A stretch of 64,000 nucleotides of DNA from Cryobacterium sp. MP_M3 (GCF_015752155.1 NZ_JADOVI010000016.1:1-64000); one strand, 5' to 3'. Shown: positions 49,585 to 58,886, numbered from the stretch's first letter. Notes: generated by a model not told the origin, from the letters alone. A program made the numbers and translations.

Positions 49585-50531
49585 CGTGTTGCTCCTTCCC
49601 GGAGGCGCGGATTGCTCAGCCCGTCGACGCCGAAGTTGATCAGGCTCATCGAGGTGGCGAGCAGGGAGATGCAGAGGCCTGGGGCGAAGAGGAGCACCCA
49701 CTGGCCGGTGAGGAGGGCGTTGCTGTTCTGGGCCCAGAAGAGCATCGTGCCCCAGCTCACAGTGGTCGAGTCGCCCAGGCCGAGGAACTCGAGACCGGCC
49801 TCGGCGAGGATCGCCGCGGTCGACGCGCCGAAGAAGCTCCCGACGATGAGCGAGGTCATGTTCGGCAGGATCTCCCGGAACACGATCCGGGCCGGGCTCT
49901 CCCCGCTGAAAACGGCGGCCGTGACGAAGTCTCGGGAGCGGAGCGACTGGGTCTGCGAGCGGAGCACGCGCGCGCCCCAGGCCCAGCCGGTGATCACGAC
50001 GACGAGCACGATCATGCCGATCCCGCCGTTCTGGAGGTACGCGGCGATCACGATCATCAGCGGGAGTGCCGGGATCACGAGGAACAGGTTGACGATGAAG
50101 TTGATCACGTCGCCGGCGAGGCCGCGCAGGTACCCCCAGCTCAGTCCGATCAGCACGGCGATGATGGTCGAGAGCAGCCCGGCGACGAAGCCGACGAACA
50201 CGGAGACGCGGGCGCCGTAGATGATCTGGGAGAGCACGTCCTGGCCGGCGGCCGTGGTGCCCAGCCAGTGCGCCGCGCTCATGTCCTCGCTGCGGTCGAA
50301 GCTGTTGTCGGTCGCGCCGTAGGGGGCGAGGAGCGGGGCGAACACGGCCAGGAGCACGAAGACGCCGAGCAGCGCCACCCCGATCCGGGCCTTGGGCACA
50401 CTCCAGATGGTGAGGAACGCCCGCAGGATGACGCGCAACGGGTTGGCCCCGGCGTCGTGGTTCCCCTGGCTGATCGTCTTCACCGCGGAGGTGGTCGGTC
50501 TGGTCGGTCGGGTCGTGCCGGTGGGGGTCAT
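49581..50531 (-). CDS. ABC permease, DppC type
   Basis: 316 residues from ATG 50531. A cytoplasmic N-terminus of 45 residues, then about six helices (VALLGVFVLLAVFAPLLAPYG, FVGFVAGLLSTIIAVLIG, and others). The DppC pattern HWLGTTAAGQDVLSQIIYGARVSVFVG and the EAA-type loop FSGESPARIVFREILPNMTSLIVG are present. It forms the channel with the neighbouring DppB-type subunit. Four-base overlaps link it to both neighbours. Confidence 0.92.
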   Translation of the reverse strand: MTPTGTTRPTRPTTSAVKTISQGNHDAGANPLRVILRAFLTIWSVPKARIGVALLGVFVLLAVFAPLLAPYGATDNSFDRSEDMSAAHWLGTTAAGQDVLSQIIYGARVSVFVGFVAGLLSTIIAVLIGLSWGYLRGLAGDVINFIVNLFLVIPALPLMIVIAAYLQNGGIGMIVLVVVITGWAWGARVLRSQTQSLRSRDFVTAAVFSGESPARIVFREILPNMTSLIVGSFFGASTAAILAEAGLEFLGLGDSTTVSWGTMLFWAQNSNALLTGQWVLLFAPGLCISLLATSMSLINFGVDGLSNPRLREGATR

Positions 50532-51508
50532 CGTCGTGTCCTCGGGTCCAGGATGCCGTACAAGATATCGACAATGAAGTTGGCCAGGAGCACGCTGATC
50601 GTGATGATCAGGAAGAGCGCCTGCATGAGCGGGAAGTCCTGGTTGACCACCGCGGTGTAGAGCAGGTAGCCGACCCCGGGGTAGCTGAACACCCGCTCGA
50701 CCAGGAGCGAGCCGCCCACCACACCGCCGAGCGCGAGCCCGAACGAGGTGAGATTCGGCAGGATGGCGTTGCGGGCCGCGTAGCGGATGGCGACGGTGCG
50801 CGGGTGCAGGCCGTTGGCCTCCGCGAAGGTCACGTAGTCGTCGCCGAGGGTGTTGATCATGGTGCTGCGCATGCCGAGGATCCAGCCGCCGAGCGAGGTG
50901 ATCAGGATCGTCGTCGCCGGCAGGATGGAGTGGTAGAGGGCATCGAGCAGGAACGTGCCGGTGAGCTCGGGGGTGGCCGCGCTTCCGTAGGCCCCGGAGG
51001 TGGGAAACCAGCCGGCGACGTAGCCGAGGAAGAACAGCAGCAGCAGGGCGGTCCAGAAGTACGGGAACGCGCTGGCGAAGGTGCCGCCCACGGTGGGCAG
51101 GGTGTCCAGCCAGGTGCCGCGCTTCCACGCGGCGAGCACGCCGAGCAGGGTGCCGCAGATGAAGGCGACGATCGTGACGAACCCGACGAGCACCAGGGTC
51201 CACGGGAGCGCGGTGCCGACCAGGCTCGCGACGCTCTGCGGGAAGAATGTGTACGACACTCCGAAGTCGAAGTGCACGACGTTGTTCAGGTACTGCAGGT
51301 ACTGGTCCCAGGCGCTGCCGGTCGGCACGCCCAGCTGGGCCTCGATGGCGGCCCTGGTCGACGGGCTGACCGGGCCGTTCTGGGCGAGTTTGGCGATCGC
51401 GGCATCCGCCGGGGAGCCCGGCATGAGTCGGGGGAGGAGGAAGTTCAGCGTGACTGCGGCCCACAGGGTGAGCAGGAGCAGGCCGACCTTGCCCAGCAGA
51501 TAGCGCAC
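50528..51508 (-). CDS. ABC permease, DppB type
   Basis: 326 residues. It starts MRYLLGKVGLLLLTLWAAVTLNFLLPRLMPGSP, typical of DppB subunits, with about six helices and the EAA-type loop FAEANGLHPRTVAIRYAARNAILPNLTSFG. The C-terminus LANFIVDILYGILDPRTRR is characteristic of the family. A short perfect hairpin (51538-51553) separates it from the solute-binding protein gene. Confidence 0.92.
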   Translation of the reverse strand: MRYLLGKVGLLLLTLWAAVTLNFLLPRLMPGSPADAAIAKLAQNGPVSPSTRAAIEAQLGVPTGSAWDQYLQYLNNVVHFDFGVSYTFFPQSVASLVGTALPWTLVLVGFVTIVAFICGTLLGVLAAWKRGTWLDTLPTVGGTFASAFPYFWTALLLLFFLGYVAGWFPTSGAYGSAATPELTGTFLLDALYHSILPATTILITSLGGWILGMRSTMINTLGDDYVTFAEANGLHPRTVAIRYAARNAILPNLTSFGLALGGVVGGSLLVERVFSYPGVGYLLYTAVVNQDFPLMQALFLIITISVLLANFIVDILYGILDPRTRR

Positions 51509-51537
51509 GGGTCGTTCCTTTCGAGTCTGGACAGGCC

Positions 51538-51553
51538 GGCGGATGAATCCGCC
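51538..51553 (-). promoter_or_regulatory. Hairpin between solute-binding protein and permease genes
   Basis: GGCGGAT-GA-ATCCGCC, perfect 7-bp arms, in the 105-base gap after the solute-binding protein gene. Such hairpins commonly let the binding protein be made in excess over the permease. No T-run. Confidence 0.5.
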
Positions 51554-51613
51554 GTGGGCGGCGGGGCGGGCGAGTCCCCCCAGGGGTACCCGCCCGCTAT
51601 CGCCGATCGTGGG

Positions 51614-53266
51614 TTAGGACGCCTTCTTCAGATTGGTCAGGATGAGCAGCGGGGTCGAGTTCCACGTGTTCGGCGGAGCGTAGGCGTTGTCCGCGCTGGG
51701 CCAGTTGGTGAAGTTCTTGTCGCTGGACAGACCCCAGAGCCCGCCGTAGAACAGGCTGATCACGGGCAGCTGCTCGTAGAGCACGGACTGCAACTGGGCG
51801 GAGATCGCCTTCTGGTCGGCCTCGTCGGTGGATGCCTTGAGCTGGGCGAGCAGGGCGTCGACCTTCGGGTCGCTGAACCGGCCGTAGTTGCCGGTCGTGC
51901 CCGAGCCGATCGGGGTGGCGAACTGACTGTTCAGGAGCGTGTTCATGTCCTGGAAGACGCTGCCGGTGCCGCCGAAGCTGTTCATCGCCATGTCGAAGTC
52001 GCCCTTGCTGAGCGCCTCCGTGTAGGCGGCCGGCTGCGGCTGGCTGAGCTTCACGTCGATGCCGATCTTGCCGAGCTGCGACTGCACGGTCTGCAGGCCC
52101 TGGAGCCAGTCGGTGTAGCCGTTGGCCGTGAGGATGTTGATGCTGAGCTGCGTTCCGCTCGCGTCGACGAGCTTGTCGCCCTGCTTGGTGTAGCCGGCCT
52201 TGGCGAACGCGGCGAGCGCCGCGGTCTCGTCCTGGGCGACGACTCCGCCGTCAGGCAGGTCGGGGTTCAGCCACGCCTCCTGGTTGGGCAGCAGCAGGCC
52301 GGACTGGCCGGCCGCATCCACGTAGCCCTGCTCCGCGTCCTTGGCGATCTTGTCGCGGTCGAGTGCGAGGCTGAGGCCCTGGCGGAAGTTCACGTCGTTG
52401 TACGGCGCCTTGGTGAGGTTGGGTGTGAGCGTCACCGTTCCGCCCGGCGGGAACCAGTACTTGTTGTGCTGCTTGTCGGCGGCAACCCAGGTGCCCTCGA
52501 CATCCGTCATGAAGGCGTAGGCCCAGTCGTAGCCGTTCTTGACCACGTCGAGCTGGCTGTTGGCCGCGGGGAGCACGAGCTTCAGGGCGGCGACCTTGTC
52601 GGCCTGCCAGTAGTCCTTGTTCTTCTTCAGGGTGTACTGGTTGGCGGTGAACGTGTCGAGCACGAACGGGCCGGTGCTGACGGGCTTCTCGTTCTTCCAG
52701 GTCACCGGGTCCTTGACATCCTTCCAGATGTGCTCCGGCACGATCAGCTGCTGGTCGATGATCGAGGCGGCCGGAACGTCATCCGACTGGAGGTGGAAGA
52801 CCACCGTGTCGCCGACGATCTCGAGGCTCTCGATGTGCTGCCAGACGCCCCAGGTGTCGAGCGCGGGGGTCGCCTTGACCAGGTTGAACGTGAAGGCGAC
52901 GTCGGCGGGCGTGAACGCCTGGCCGTCGGACCAGGTGACGTCCTTGCGGATGTCATAGACGACCGTCCGGGCATCCGGCAGTGTGTTGCCGGTGGCGAGG
53001 AACGGGGTCGCCTTGCCGTCGAGGGTGTTGGTCACCTCGAGCGGTTCGTACATGTACGTCGTGGCGACGCGCTTGCTGGTCGAGAAGGGGTTGAAGTTCT
53101 TCTCGAAGGTGGGCGACCCGTTGTCGGCGGCCACGAGCAGTGACCCGTCACTCGAACCGGCAGACTGTTTGTTGACGTTCATGCTGCACGCGCTGGTGGC
53201 CAGCAGTGCGGTCACACCCACCACGGCCAGAGCCGTTCGTGCGATGCGCAATCTCAATTGCTTCAT
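51614..53266 (-). CDS. ABC solute-binding lipoprotein (family 5, Opp/Dpp type)
   Basis: 550 residues from ATG 53266; the longer frame to 53335 is not supported. The signal segment ALAVVGVTALLATSACS suggests lipidation at Cys27. The SBP family 5 pattern is clear: FEKNFNPFSTSKRVATTYMYEPLEV, YDIRKDVTWSDGQAFTPADVAFTFNLVK, VNFRQGLSLALDRDKIAKDAEQGY, FSDPKVDALLAQLKASTDEADQKA. Family 5 proteins bind peptides or oligosaccharides. With a GH1 enzyme and a LacI regulator in the same cluster, a beta-glucoside oligosaccharide is the better guess. Confidence 0.92.
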   Translation of the reverse strand: MKQLRLRIARTALAVVGVTALLATSACSMNVNKQSAGSSDGSLLVAADNGSPTFEKNFNPFSTSKRVATTYMYEPLEVTNTLDGKATPFLATGNTLPDARTVVYDIRKDVTWSDGQAFTPADVAFTFNLVKATPALDTWGVWQHIESLEIVGDTVVFHLQSDDVPAASIIDQQLIVPEHIWKDVKDPVTWKNEKPVSTGPFVLDTFTANQYTLKKNKDYWQADKVAALKLVLPAANSQLDVVKNGYDWAYAFMTDVEGTWVAADKQHNKYWFPPGGTVTLTPNLTKAPYNDVNFRQGLSLALDRDKIAKDAEQGYVDAAGQSGLLLPNQEAWLNPDLPDGGVVAQDETAALAAFAKAGYTKQGDKLVDASGTQLSINILTANGYTDWLQGLQTVQSQLGKIGIDVKLSQPQPAAYTEALSKGDFDMAMNSFGGTGSVFQDMNTLLNSQFATPIGSGTTGNYGRFSDPKVDALLAQLKASTDEADQKAISAQLQSVLYEQLPVISLFYGGLWGLSSDKNFTNWPSADNAYAPPNTWNSTPLLILTNLKKAS

Positions 53267-53353
53267 TGCTCTTGAATCCCTTGTGTCGTCGTTGACCTGT
53301 GGCAGTGGGGGTCGGAAGCCGGTGAACCGGACCACCTGAGGCGTTCCCCCAAC

Positions 53354-53367
53354 TGTATGCGCTTACA
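53354..53367. promoter_or_regulatory. LacI-type operator upstream of the solute-binding protein gene
   Basis: TGTATGCGCTTACA, one pair short of the palindrome TGTAAGCGCTTACA with a central CG typical of LacI-family sites. It lies between the end of the lacI-type gene and the SBP start (88 bases upstream), so the transport operon can be controlled separately. Confidence 0.7.
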
Positions 53368-53419
53368 TTCCGTCGCGCAACACTTTTTCCGGCGAGGTTG
53401 TCGAAACCCCGCGATCGGA

Positions 53420-54511
53420 TCAGACCGGGCCCTCTGAGCTCTCCCTCAGCAGCACCTTCACTGGCAGTCGCGAGGTGATCGGCGGCTGGTCCGGATGCTG
53501 CAGCCGGCTGAGCATGGCCCGCATCGCCGCCCGGCCCAGGTCGGCCATCGGCTGGTGCACGGTGGTCAGGCGCGGAGTGGAGAGCCGGCCGGCCTCGATC
53601 CCGTCGAATCCGGTCACGATCACGTCCTCGGGCACCCGGACGCCGGCCGGGCCGAACACGTCGAGGAAGCCCAGCGCCATCTGGTCGTTGCCGCAGACGA
53701 GCGCGCGGGGCAGGCTGCCGGCCGCAAGCAGTTCTTCGGCGAGGTCGCGGGCCCGGATCCGGGAGAAGTCACCGCGCAGCACCGGGAGGGCGGTCGCGTC
53801 GATGCCGGCCGCGGCCAGGGCCTGCACGAACCCGGCGTAGCGCTCCGCGTCGTCAGGCGAGTCGGCCGGCCCGGCCACGTAGACCGGTTCGGTGATCCGG
53901 TGGGTCACCAGCAGGTGTTCGGTGAGCGCCTGCATCCCCTCGGTGTTGCTCACACTCACGTGGTCGTAGTCGTCTCCGCGCCGGGGGCCGGCGATCAGCA
54001 CCACGGGGATGCGCCGCGACACGTGGTCGAGCAGGTCGTCGGGCACGCTGCGGGCCAGCACGGCCATCCCGTCGACCCGGCCGGCGATGTCGTTGACCAT
54101 CTCGGCAGGGTTCGTGCCGCGGCCGACGCCGACCATCAGGGCGAAGCCGTGGCGCCAGGCCTCGCGCTCGCTCCCCCGGAGCACCTCGTCGAAGTAGAGG
54201 TTCGGCGGCCGGACCTCGCCCGAATCGGGGATGTCCACCACGATCCGGACGCTCGTGTCCTGCACGAACGGCACCTCGGTGCTGTCGTCCTCGTCGTCGA
54301 TGCTGGGGAAGAACAGGCCGAGCACTCCCGTGCGGCGCGCGGCCAGGCCACGGGCACTGGCGCTGGGCACGTAGCCGAGGAACTGCACGGAGGCGAGCAC
54401 ACGCTCCCGGGTGGATGCGCGTACATCGGCGGGTCGCCGCAACACCCTCGAGACCGTCGCGATCGACACGCCCGCGTGGGCGGCCACGTCGTAGACGGTC
54501 GCGGCCTTCAT
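53420..54511 (-). CDS. LacI-family transcriptional regulator
   Basis: 363 residues from ATG 54511. The helix-turn-helix and hinge are ATVYDVAAHAGVSIATVSRVLRRPADVRASTRERVLASVQFLGYVPSASARGLAARRTGVLGL. The sugar-binding domain ends with VTGFDGIEAGRLSTPRLTTVHQPMADLGRAAMRAML. An insertion of about 40 residues (SIDDEDDSTEVPFVQDTSVRIVVDIPDSGEVRPPN) between the hinge and the first sugar-domain strand is unusual. It probably represses the downstream transport/beta-glucosidase operon through the operator at 53354. Confidence 0.93.
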   Translation of the reverse strand: MKAATVYDVAAHAGVSIATVSRVLRRPADVRASTRERVLASVQFLGYVPSASARGLAARRTGVLGLFFPSIDDEDDSTEVPFVQDTSVRIVVDIPDSGEVRPPNLYFDEVLRGSEREAWRHGFALMVGVGRGTNPAEMVNDIAGRVDGMAVLARSVPDDLLDHVSRRIPVVLIAGPRRGDDYDHVSVSNTEGMQALTEHLLVTHRITEPVYVAGPADSPDDAERYAGFVQALAAAGIDATALPVLRGDFSRIRARDLAEELLAAGSLPRALVCGNDQMALGFLDVFGPAGVRVPEDVIVTGFDGIEAGRLSTPRLTTVHQPMADLGRAAMRAMLSRLQHPDQPPITSRLPVKVLLRESSEGPV

Positions 54512-55230
54512 CAGGCTCCCGGGGTCGTGGCCGGCCCTGCCGGCGGGCGGGTGGCGGCCCGCTTGCCGCGGCGGGACAGCCCGTGCACAGCGGCCTGGAA
54601 CTCGCGTGCGCCGAGCGGGCGCCCCGGCAGCTTCGGGCGGTCCAGGTCCTTCGAGCGCAACCCGTCGAGCACGATCGAGAGTTGCCGGCGCCACTGGCCG
54701 GTGTAGCCGCCGCCGAGGGTGCCGAGGGAGCCGACCATGGTGACCAGCACGGCGAGGTCGACCGCGTCGACGTCCGGGCGCAACGCACCGTCTCGCTTGG
54801 CCTGGGCCACGAGCGCCGCGATCACGGTCTGGAATTCCTTGCCCTTGCCGAGCGTCGGGTCGATGGTCTCCATCCGCTTGAGGATGAACGGGAGGGCCGG
54901 GTCGGCGACGAGCCATTCGGCCACCCGCTCGGTGTAGACGACGATGCCGTCCCACGCGGTCGGGGCCGCGGCGATCTCGTCCTTGACGGTGGCAAGCTCG
55001 GCGAGCGCGATCTCGTGCAGCGCGCGAATGAGGTCGTCCCTGGTCGGGAAGTTGCGGTACAGCGTGGCCACACCCACGTCGGCGCGGCGAGCGATCTCCT
55101 CGAGTGACGCGTCGACACCGTGCACGGCGATCAGGGCGCGAGCCTCCAGGAGGAGACGTTCGCGGTTCTGCCGGGCGTCACGCCGTCTTGGCTGCGCCCC
55201 GTCCTGCTGGGTCGGTTCGGGCGAAGTCAT
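54511..55230 (-). CDS. TetR-family transcriptional regulator
   Basis: 239 residues from ATG 55230; an upstream in-frame start at 55338 is unsupported. The N-terminal helix-turn-helix is RERLLLEARALIAVHGVDASLEEIARRADVGVATLYRNFPTRDDLIRAL. The C-terminal ligand domain resembles the SbtR/TetR_C type (LPFILKRMETIDPTLG...). Its stop overlaps the LacI start by one base (TGATG), so two regulators of different families are co-expressed. It is divergent from kynA. A CCTCCG/CGGAGG inverted repeat at 55253-55270 lies in the shared upstream region. Confidence 0.9.
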   Translation of the reverse strand: MTSPEPTQQDGAQPRRRDARQNRERLLLEARALIAVHGVDASLEEIARRADVGVATLYRNFPTRDDLIRALHEIALAELATVKDEIAAAPTAWDGIVVYTERVAEWLVADPALPFILKRMETIDPTLGKGKEFQTVIAALVAQAKRDGALRPDVDAVDLAVLVTMVGSLGTLGGGYTGQWRRQLSIVLDGLRSKDLDRPKLPGRPLGAREFQAAVHGLSRRGKRAATRPPAGPATTPGA

Positions 55231-55391
55231 GGGCTTGATTCTAGGACCCTTACCTCCGACTTCGCGGAGGGGATCCTCCACGACCGGGGTTCGCGGTTCG
55301 TCATGTTGCGTCCACCGGCGTGTCCCACGAGAATGCAATCAACGAAACCTGGCACCGCGGCCCGATGCCGGCCGTGCGGAACGGAGCTGCC

Positions 55392-56247
55392 ATGCCGGTC
55401 GAGAACAACACCCGGGAGTTCGATCCGGAGATCGTGACCGACTTCCGGGAGCGGATGAGCTACGGCTCCTACCTCGACCTGGACACCCTGCTCGGCGCCC
55501 AGAAACCGGTCAGCAGGCCGGAGCACCACGACGAACTCCTCTTCATCATCCAGCACCAGACCACTGAACTCTGGCTCAAGCTCGTGCTGCACGAACTGCG
55601 GGCGGCCACGGAGCACCTGCGCCTGGACCGGATCTCTCCGGCCCTCAAGTGCATCGCCAGGGTCAAGCACATCCAGCGCACGCTCACTGAGCAGTGGTCC
55701 GTGCTCGCGACACTCACCCCGAGCGAGTACGCCGAGTTCCGGGGGGGTGCTGGGCAACTCCTCCGGGTTCCAGTCCTACCAATACCGGGCCGTGGAGTTC
55801 GCACTCGGCAACAAGAACCGGCGGATGCTCACCGTGTTCGAAAGCGATGAGGCGGCGCATGCGCTGCTCACCGAGATGCTCGAGGCGCCGAGCATCTACG
55901 ACGAGTTCCTGCGCTACCTGCACCGGCAGGGATTCTCCGTTCCCACCGCCGTGCTCGACCGGGACGTCACCGAGGCCTGGGTGCTGCACCCGGAACTGGT
56001 GGCGGTCTTCCGCGAGATCTACGAGAACGCCACCCTGCACTGGGGCGCCTACGAGGCCTGCGAGGAGCTCGTCGACCTCGAGGACAACTTCCAGCTCTGG
56101 CGGTTCCGGCACCTGAAGACGGTGCAGCGCATCATCGGGATGAAGCACGGCACCGGCGGCTCGAGCGGCGCCGCCTTCCTGCAGAAGGCCCTCGAGCTCA
56201 CCTTCTTTCCCGAGCTTTTCGCGGTGCGCACGGAGCTCGGCACGTGA
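55392..56247 (+). pseudogene. kynA: Tryptophan 2,3-dioxygenase, frameshifted by one extra G
   Basis: Start ATG 55392 (ACGGAG ribosome-binding site; [28 protein letters not shown] is the family N-terminus). The first frame ends in EYAEFRG at a run of seven Gs (55741-55747) and the second continues [21 protein letters not shown]. Six Gs would restore [12 protein letters not shown]. Joined, it gives 284 residues, normal for this heme enzyme that opens tryptophan to N-formylkynurenine. Heme histidine (FRHL) and substrate loop (KHGTGGSSG) are intact in the second part. Either a mutation, phase variation at the G-run or a sequencing error is possible; the rest shows no decay. It is first in a kyn operon. 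Confidence 0.85.
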
Positions 56248-56269
56248 GCCGCGGGCGGCGACCCACCCC

Positions 56270-57223
56270 ATGAGCGGCACCGTCTTCCCCGGTTTTCTCG
56301 ACGCGCACGTGCACCTGGCCCTGATCGACCCTGCCGGCCTGGCCGCCGGAGGGATCGCCAGGGTGCTCGACCTCGGCGGACCGCACCGGGCGCCGGCGAC
56401 GGATGCGGGCGACCCCGGCCCGCAGGCGTCCTTCGCCGGCCAGTTCCTCACCACGCCCGGCGGCTACCCCGCCAGGCAGGACTGGACCCCGGCCGGCAGC
56501 GTCTGCGAGGTGGCGCACGCCACGGATGCCGCCGCGGCCGTGGACCGGCAGCTCGCGGCCGGCGCATCCGTCATCAAGGTCACTCTCAACTCCGTGGCCG
56601 GCCCGGTGCTGCCCGGCGATGTGCTCGCGGCGATCGTCACCAGGGCGCACGAGCGCGGCGCGCCCGTCGTCGCCCACGCGGAGGGCGCCGGCCAGGCCGG
56701 GGACGCCTGCGCCGCGGGCGTCGACGCCCTCGCGCACACCCCGTTCGACGAGCGCCTGGACGACGACCTCATCGTCGCGATGGCCGGCCGGATGACCTGG
56801 ATCAGCACCCTCGACATCCACGGCTGGGGCCGGCCCACCGAGGACTTCGCCCGGGCGAGCGACAACCTGCGCCGGTTCCACGCCGCCGGCGGCCAGGTGC
56901 TCTACGGCACGGACCTCGGCAACGGCCCGCTCCCGGTCGGGCTCAACCGGCGCGAGCTCGACGCCCTGCTGGCCTGCGGCCTCTCCCCCGACGAGCTCCT
57001 CCACGCCTTGACCGGCGACTCCATCGGCCGATTCCCCGGCGCCCTCCCGCGCACCGGCGCGGGCCTCCCCGCCACGGTCATCCCGGGCGAGCGCCCCGGC
57101 GACCCGGGCGATTTCACCCGCTGGCTGTGCACGGCACGGGTCGTCGCGGCTGCGGCCGCCGGGGAAGTCGGTCATCATGGGAGCCTGCCGCACCAGCCGT
57201 TCGAGACCGAGGAAGCAAGATGA
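56270..57223 (+). CDS. Amidohydrolase-family protein, possible kynurenine formamidase
   Basis: 317 residues. TIM-barrel amidohydrolase pattern: metal motif FLDAHVHLALI, a lysine in SVIKVTLNS that may be carboxylated, His in VVAHAEGAG, His in VDALAHTPFDE, and the catalytic Asp in VLYGTDLGNGP. It lies between kynA and kynU, with the kynU start overlapping its stop (ATGA). The missing pathway step between those two is hydrolysis of N-formylkynurenine, normally done by KynB or an alpha/beta hydrolase; this protein belongs to neither family. A formamidase role is therefore inference from position. Confidence 0.8.
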   Translation: MSGTVFPGFLDAHVHLALIDPAGLAAGGIARVLDLGGPHRAPATDAGDPGPQASFAGQFLTTPGGYPARQDWTPAGSVCEVAHATDAAAAVDRQLAAGASVIKVTLNSVAGPVLPGDVLAAIVTRAHERGAPVVAHAEGAGQAGDACAAGVDALAHTPFDERLDDDLIVAMAGRMTWISTLDIHGWGRPTEDFARASDNLRRFHAAGGQVLYGTDLGNGPLPVGLNRRELDALLACGLSPDELLHALTGDSIGRFPGALPRTGAGLPATVIPGERPGDPGDFTRWLCTARVVAAAAAGEVGHHGSLPHQPFETEEAR

Positions 57224-58578
57224 CCCCCAGCACCGAAAGCAGCCACGCCGGCCTCGGCGGCCAGGATGCCCAGCTCGCCTTCGCCCGCCGGATGGACCGC
57301 ATCGACGGTCTCGCGCACTACCGCCGCCAGTTCGTCGGCACCGACGCCGTCGGCGACGCCACACCGAACCCGTTCGCCTACCTGGACGGCAATTCGCTCG
57401 GCCGGCCGACCCTGGCCAGCGTGGCCCGGATCACCGAGTTCCTCATCCACGACTGGGGCACCCGCCTGATCCGGGGCTGGGACGACGAGTGGATGGACCT
57501 GCCGTTGAAGATCGGCGACGACCTGGGCCGCGCCGCGCTCGGCGCCGGGCCCGGCCAGGTGTTCGTCGGCGATTCCACCACCGTGCTGCTGTACAAGCTG
57601 GCCCGCGCGGCGGTCGACTACCGCCGGATCGACACCGAGCCCGTGCGCACCGAGATCGTGCTCGACACCGACAACTTCCCCACCGACCGGTACCTGCTCG
57701 AGGGCATCGCCGCCGAGCGCGGGCTCACCCTGCACTGGATCCACTCCGACCCGGCCTCCGGCGTCACCGTCGACCAGGTGCGGCGGGCGGTCGGCCCGAC
57801 GACCGCCCTCGTGCTGCTCAGCCACGTCGCGTACCGCTCCGGTTTCCTCGCCGACATGCGCACGATCACCGAGCTGGTGCACGCCGCCGGCGGGCTCGTG
57901 CTCTGGGATCTCAGCCACTCCGTCGGGTCGGTGCCGGTCGAACTCGACCTCTGCGACGTCGACCTGGCCGTGGGCTGCAGCTACAAGTACCTCAACGGCG
58001 GCCCGGGCGCCCCCGCGTTCGGTTATGTGCGGCGTGACCTGCAGGACGTGCTCACCCAGCCGGTCCAGGGCTGGATGGGAACGAAGGATGTCTTCACGAT
58101 GGGCCCGGGGTATGTGCCGGCCGACGGCATCCGTCGCTTCATGAGCGGCACTCCCGCCATCGTCGGGATGCTCGCCATGCAGGACACCATCGCCATGATC
58201 GAAGAGGCCGGCATCGAGCAGGTGCGGGCCAAATCGGTGGCGCTGACCGAGTTCGCGCTCAGCCTGGTCGACACCTGGCTGGTGCCGCTGGGAGTGCGGG
58301 TGACCTCCCCGCGGGAGCACACGCACCGGGGCGGGCACGTGACGATCAACCACCCGGCCATGCGACAGGTCACGAAGACGCTCTGGGAGCACGACGTGAT
58401 CCCCGATTTCCGGGGCCCCGACGCCCTGCGGATCGGGCTCTCGCCACTGAGCACCAGCTTCGTCGAGACCTTCGAGGGCGTCGCCGCGATCCGCGACGTG
58501 CTCCGCGGGGTGCTGCTCGGACAGAGCGGACTGGCGGCCGGCGCCGCGGCCGGTCGCAGCACCCCTGCCGGCCTGTAG
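57220..58578 (+). CDS. kynU: Kynureninase
   Basis: 452 residues from ATG 57220, which has GAGGAAG upstream; the longer frame from 57127 is shadow. KynU, a PLP enzyme, cleaves kynurenine to anthranilate and alanine. Motifs: FAYLDGNSLGRPTLASVARI, GDSTTVLLYKLARAAV, TDNFPTDRYLLEGI, LLSHVAYRSGFLADM, LWDLSHSVGSVPVEL, PLP lysine in VGCSYKYLNGGPGAPAFGYV, and VTINHPAMRQVTKTLWE. It ends the kyn operon. Its presence with KynA but no hydroxylase points to the anthranilate route. Confidence 0.95.
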   Translation: MTPSTESSHAGLGGQDAQLAFARRMDRIDGLAHYRRQFVGTDAVGDATPNPFAYLDGNSLGRPTLASVARITEFLIHDWGTRLIRGWDDEWMDLPLKIGDDLGRAALGAGPGQVFVGDSTTVLLYKLARAAVDYRRIDTEPVRTEIVLDTDNFPTDRYLLEGIAAERGLTLHWIHSDPASGVTVDQVRRAVGPTTALVLLSHVAYRSGFLADMRTITELVHAAGGLVLWDLSHSVGSVPVELDLCDVDLAVGCSYKYLNGGPGAPAFGYVRRDLQDVLTQPVQGWMGTKDVFTMGPGYVPADGIRRFMSGTPAIVGMLAMQDTIAMIEEAGIEQVRAKSVALTEFALSLVDTWLVPLGVRVTSPREHTHRGGHVTINHPAMRQVTKTLWEHDVIPDFRGPDALRIGLSPLSTSFVETFEGVAAIRDVLRGVLLGQSGLAAGAAAGRSTPAGL

Positions 58579-58617
58579 AATCGTGGAATCCACCCCCCGA
58601 CGTCTCCGGAGTGAACC

Positions 58618-58886
58618 ATGCCAACAATCGTCGTAGAAGTTATGCCCAAGGCCGAGCTGCTTGACCCGCAGGGCAAGGCCGTCGCCGGCGCTCTCGGCCG
58701 CCTCGGCAAGAGCCGGTTCACCGGCGTGCGCCTGGGCAAGCGGTTCGAGATCACCGTCGCCGGCCACATCGACGACGCCGTGCTGGCCGAGATCCAGGAA
58801 CTCGCCGACACCGTGCTCTCCAACTCCGTCATCGAGGACGTCGTCGGCATCCACGTGCTGGAGGCACCCGCCGGAGAGACCCACTG

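Noticed and set aside
55741-55760. Programmed ribosomal frameshift in kynA
   Set aside because: A plain G-run without a downstream stem-loop or pausing signal, and no precedent in this family, make mutation, slippage or sequence error simpler explanations.
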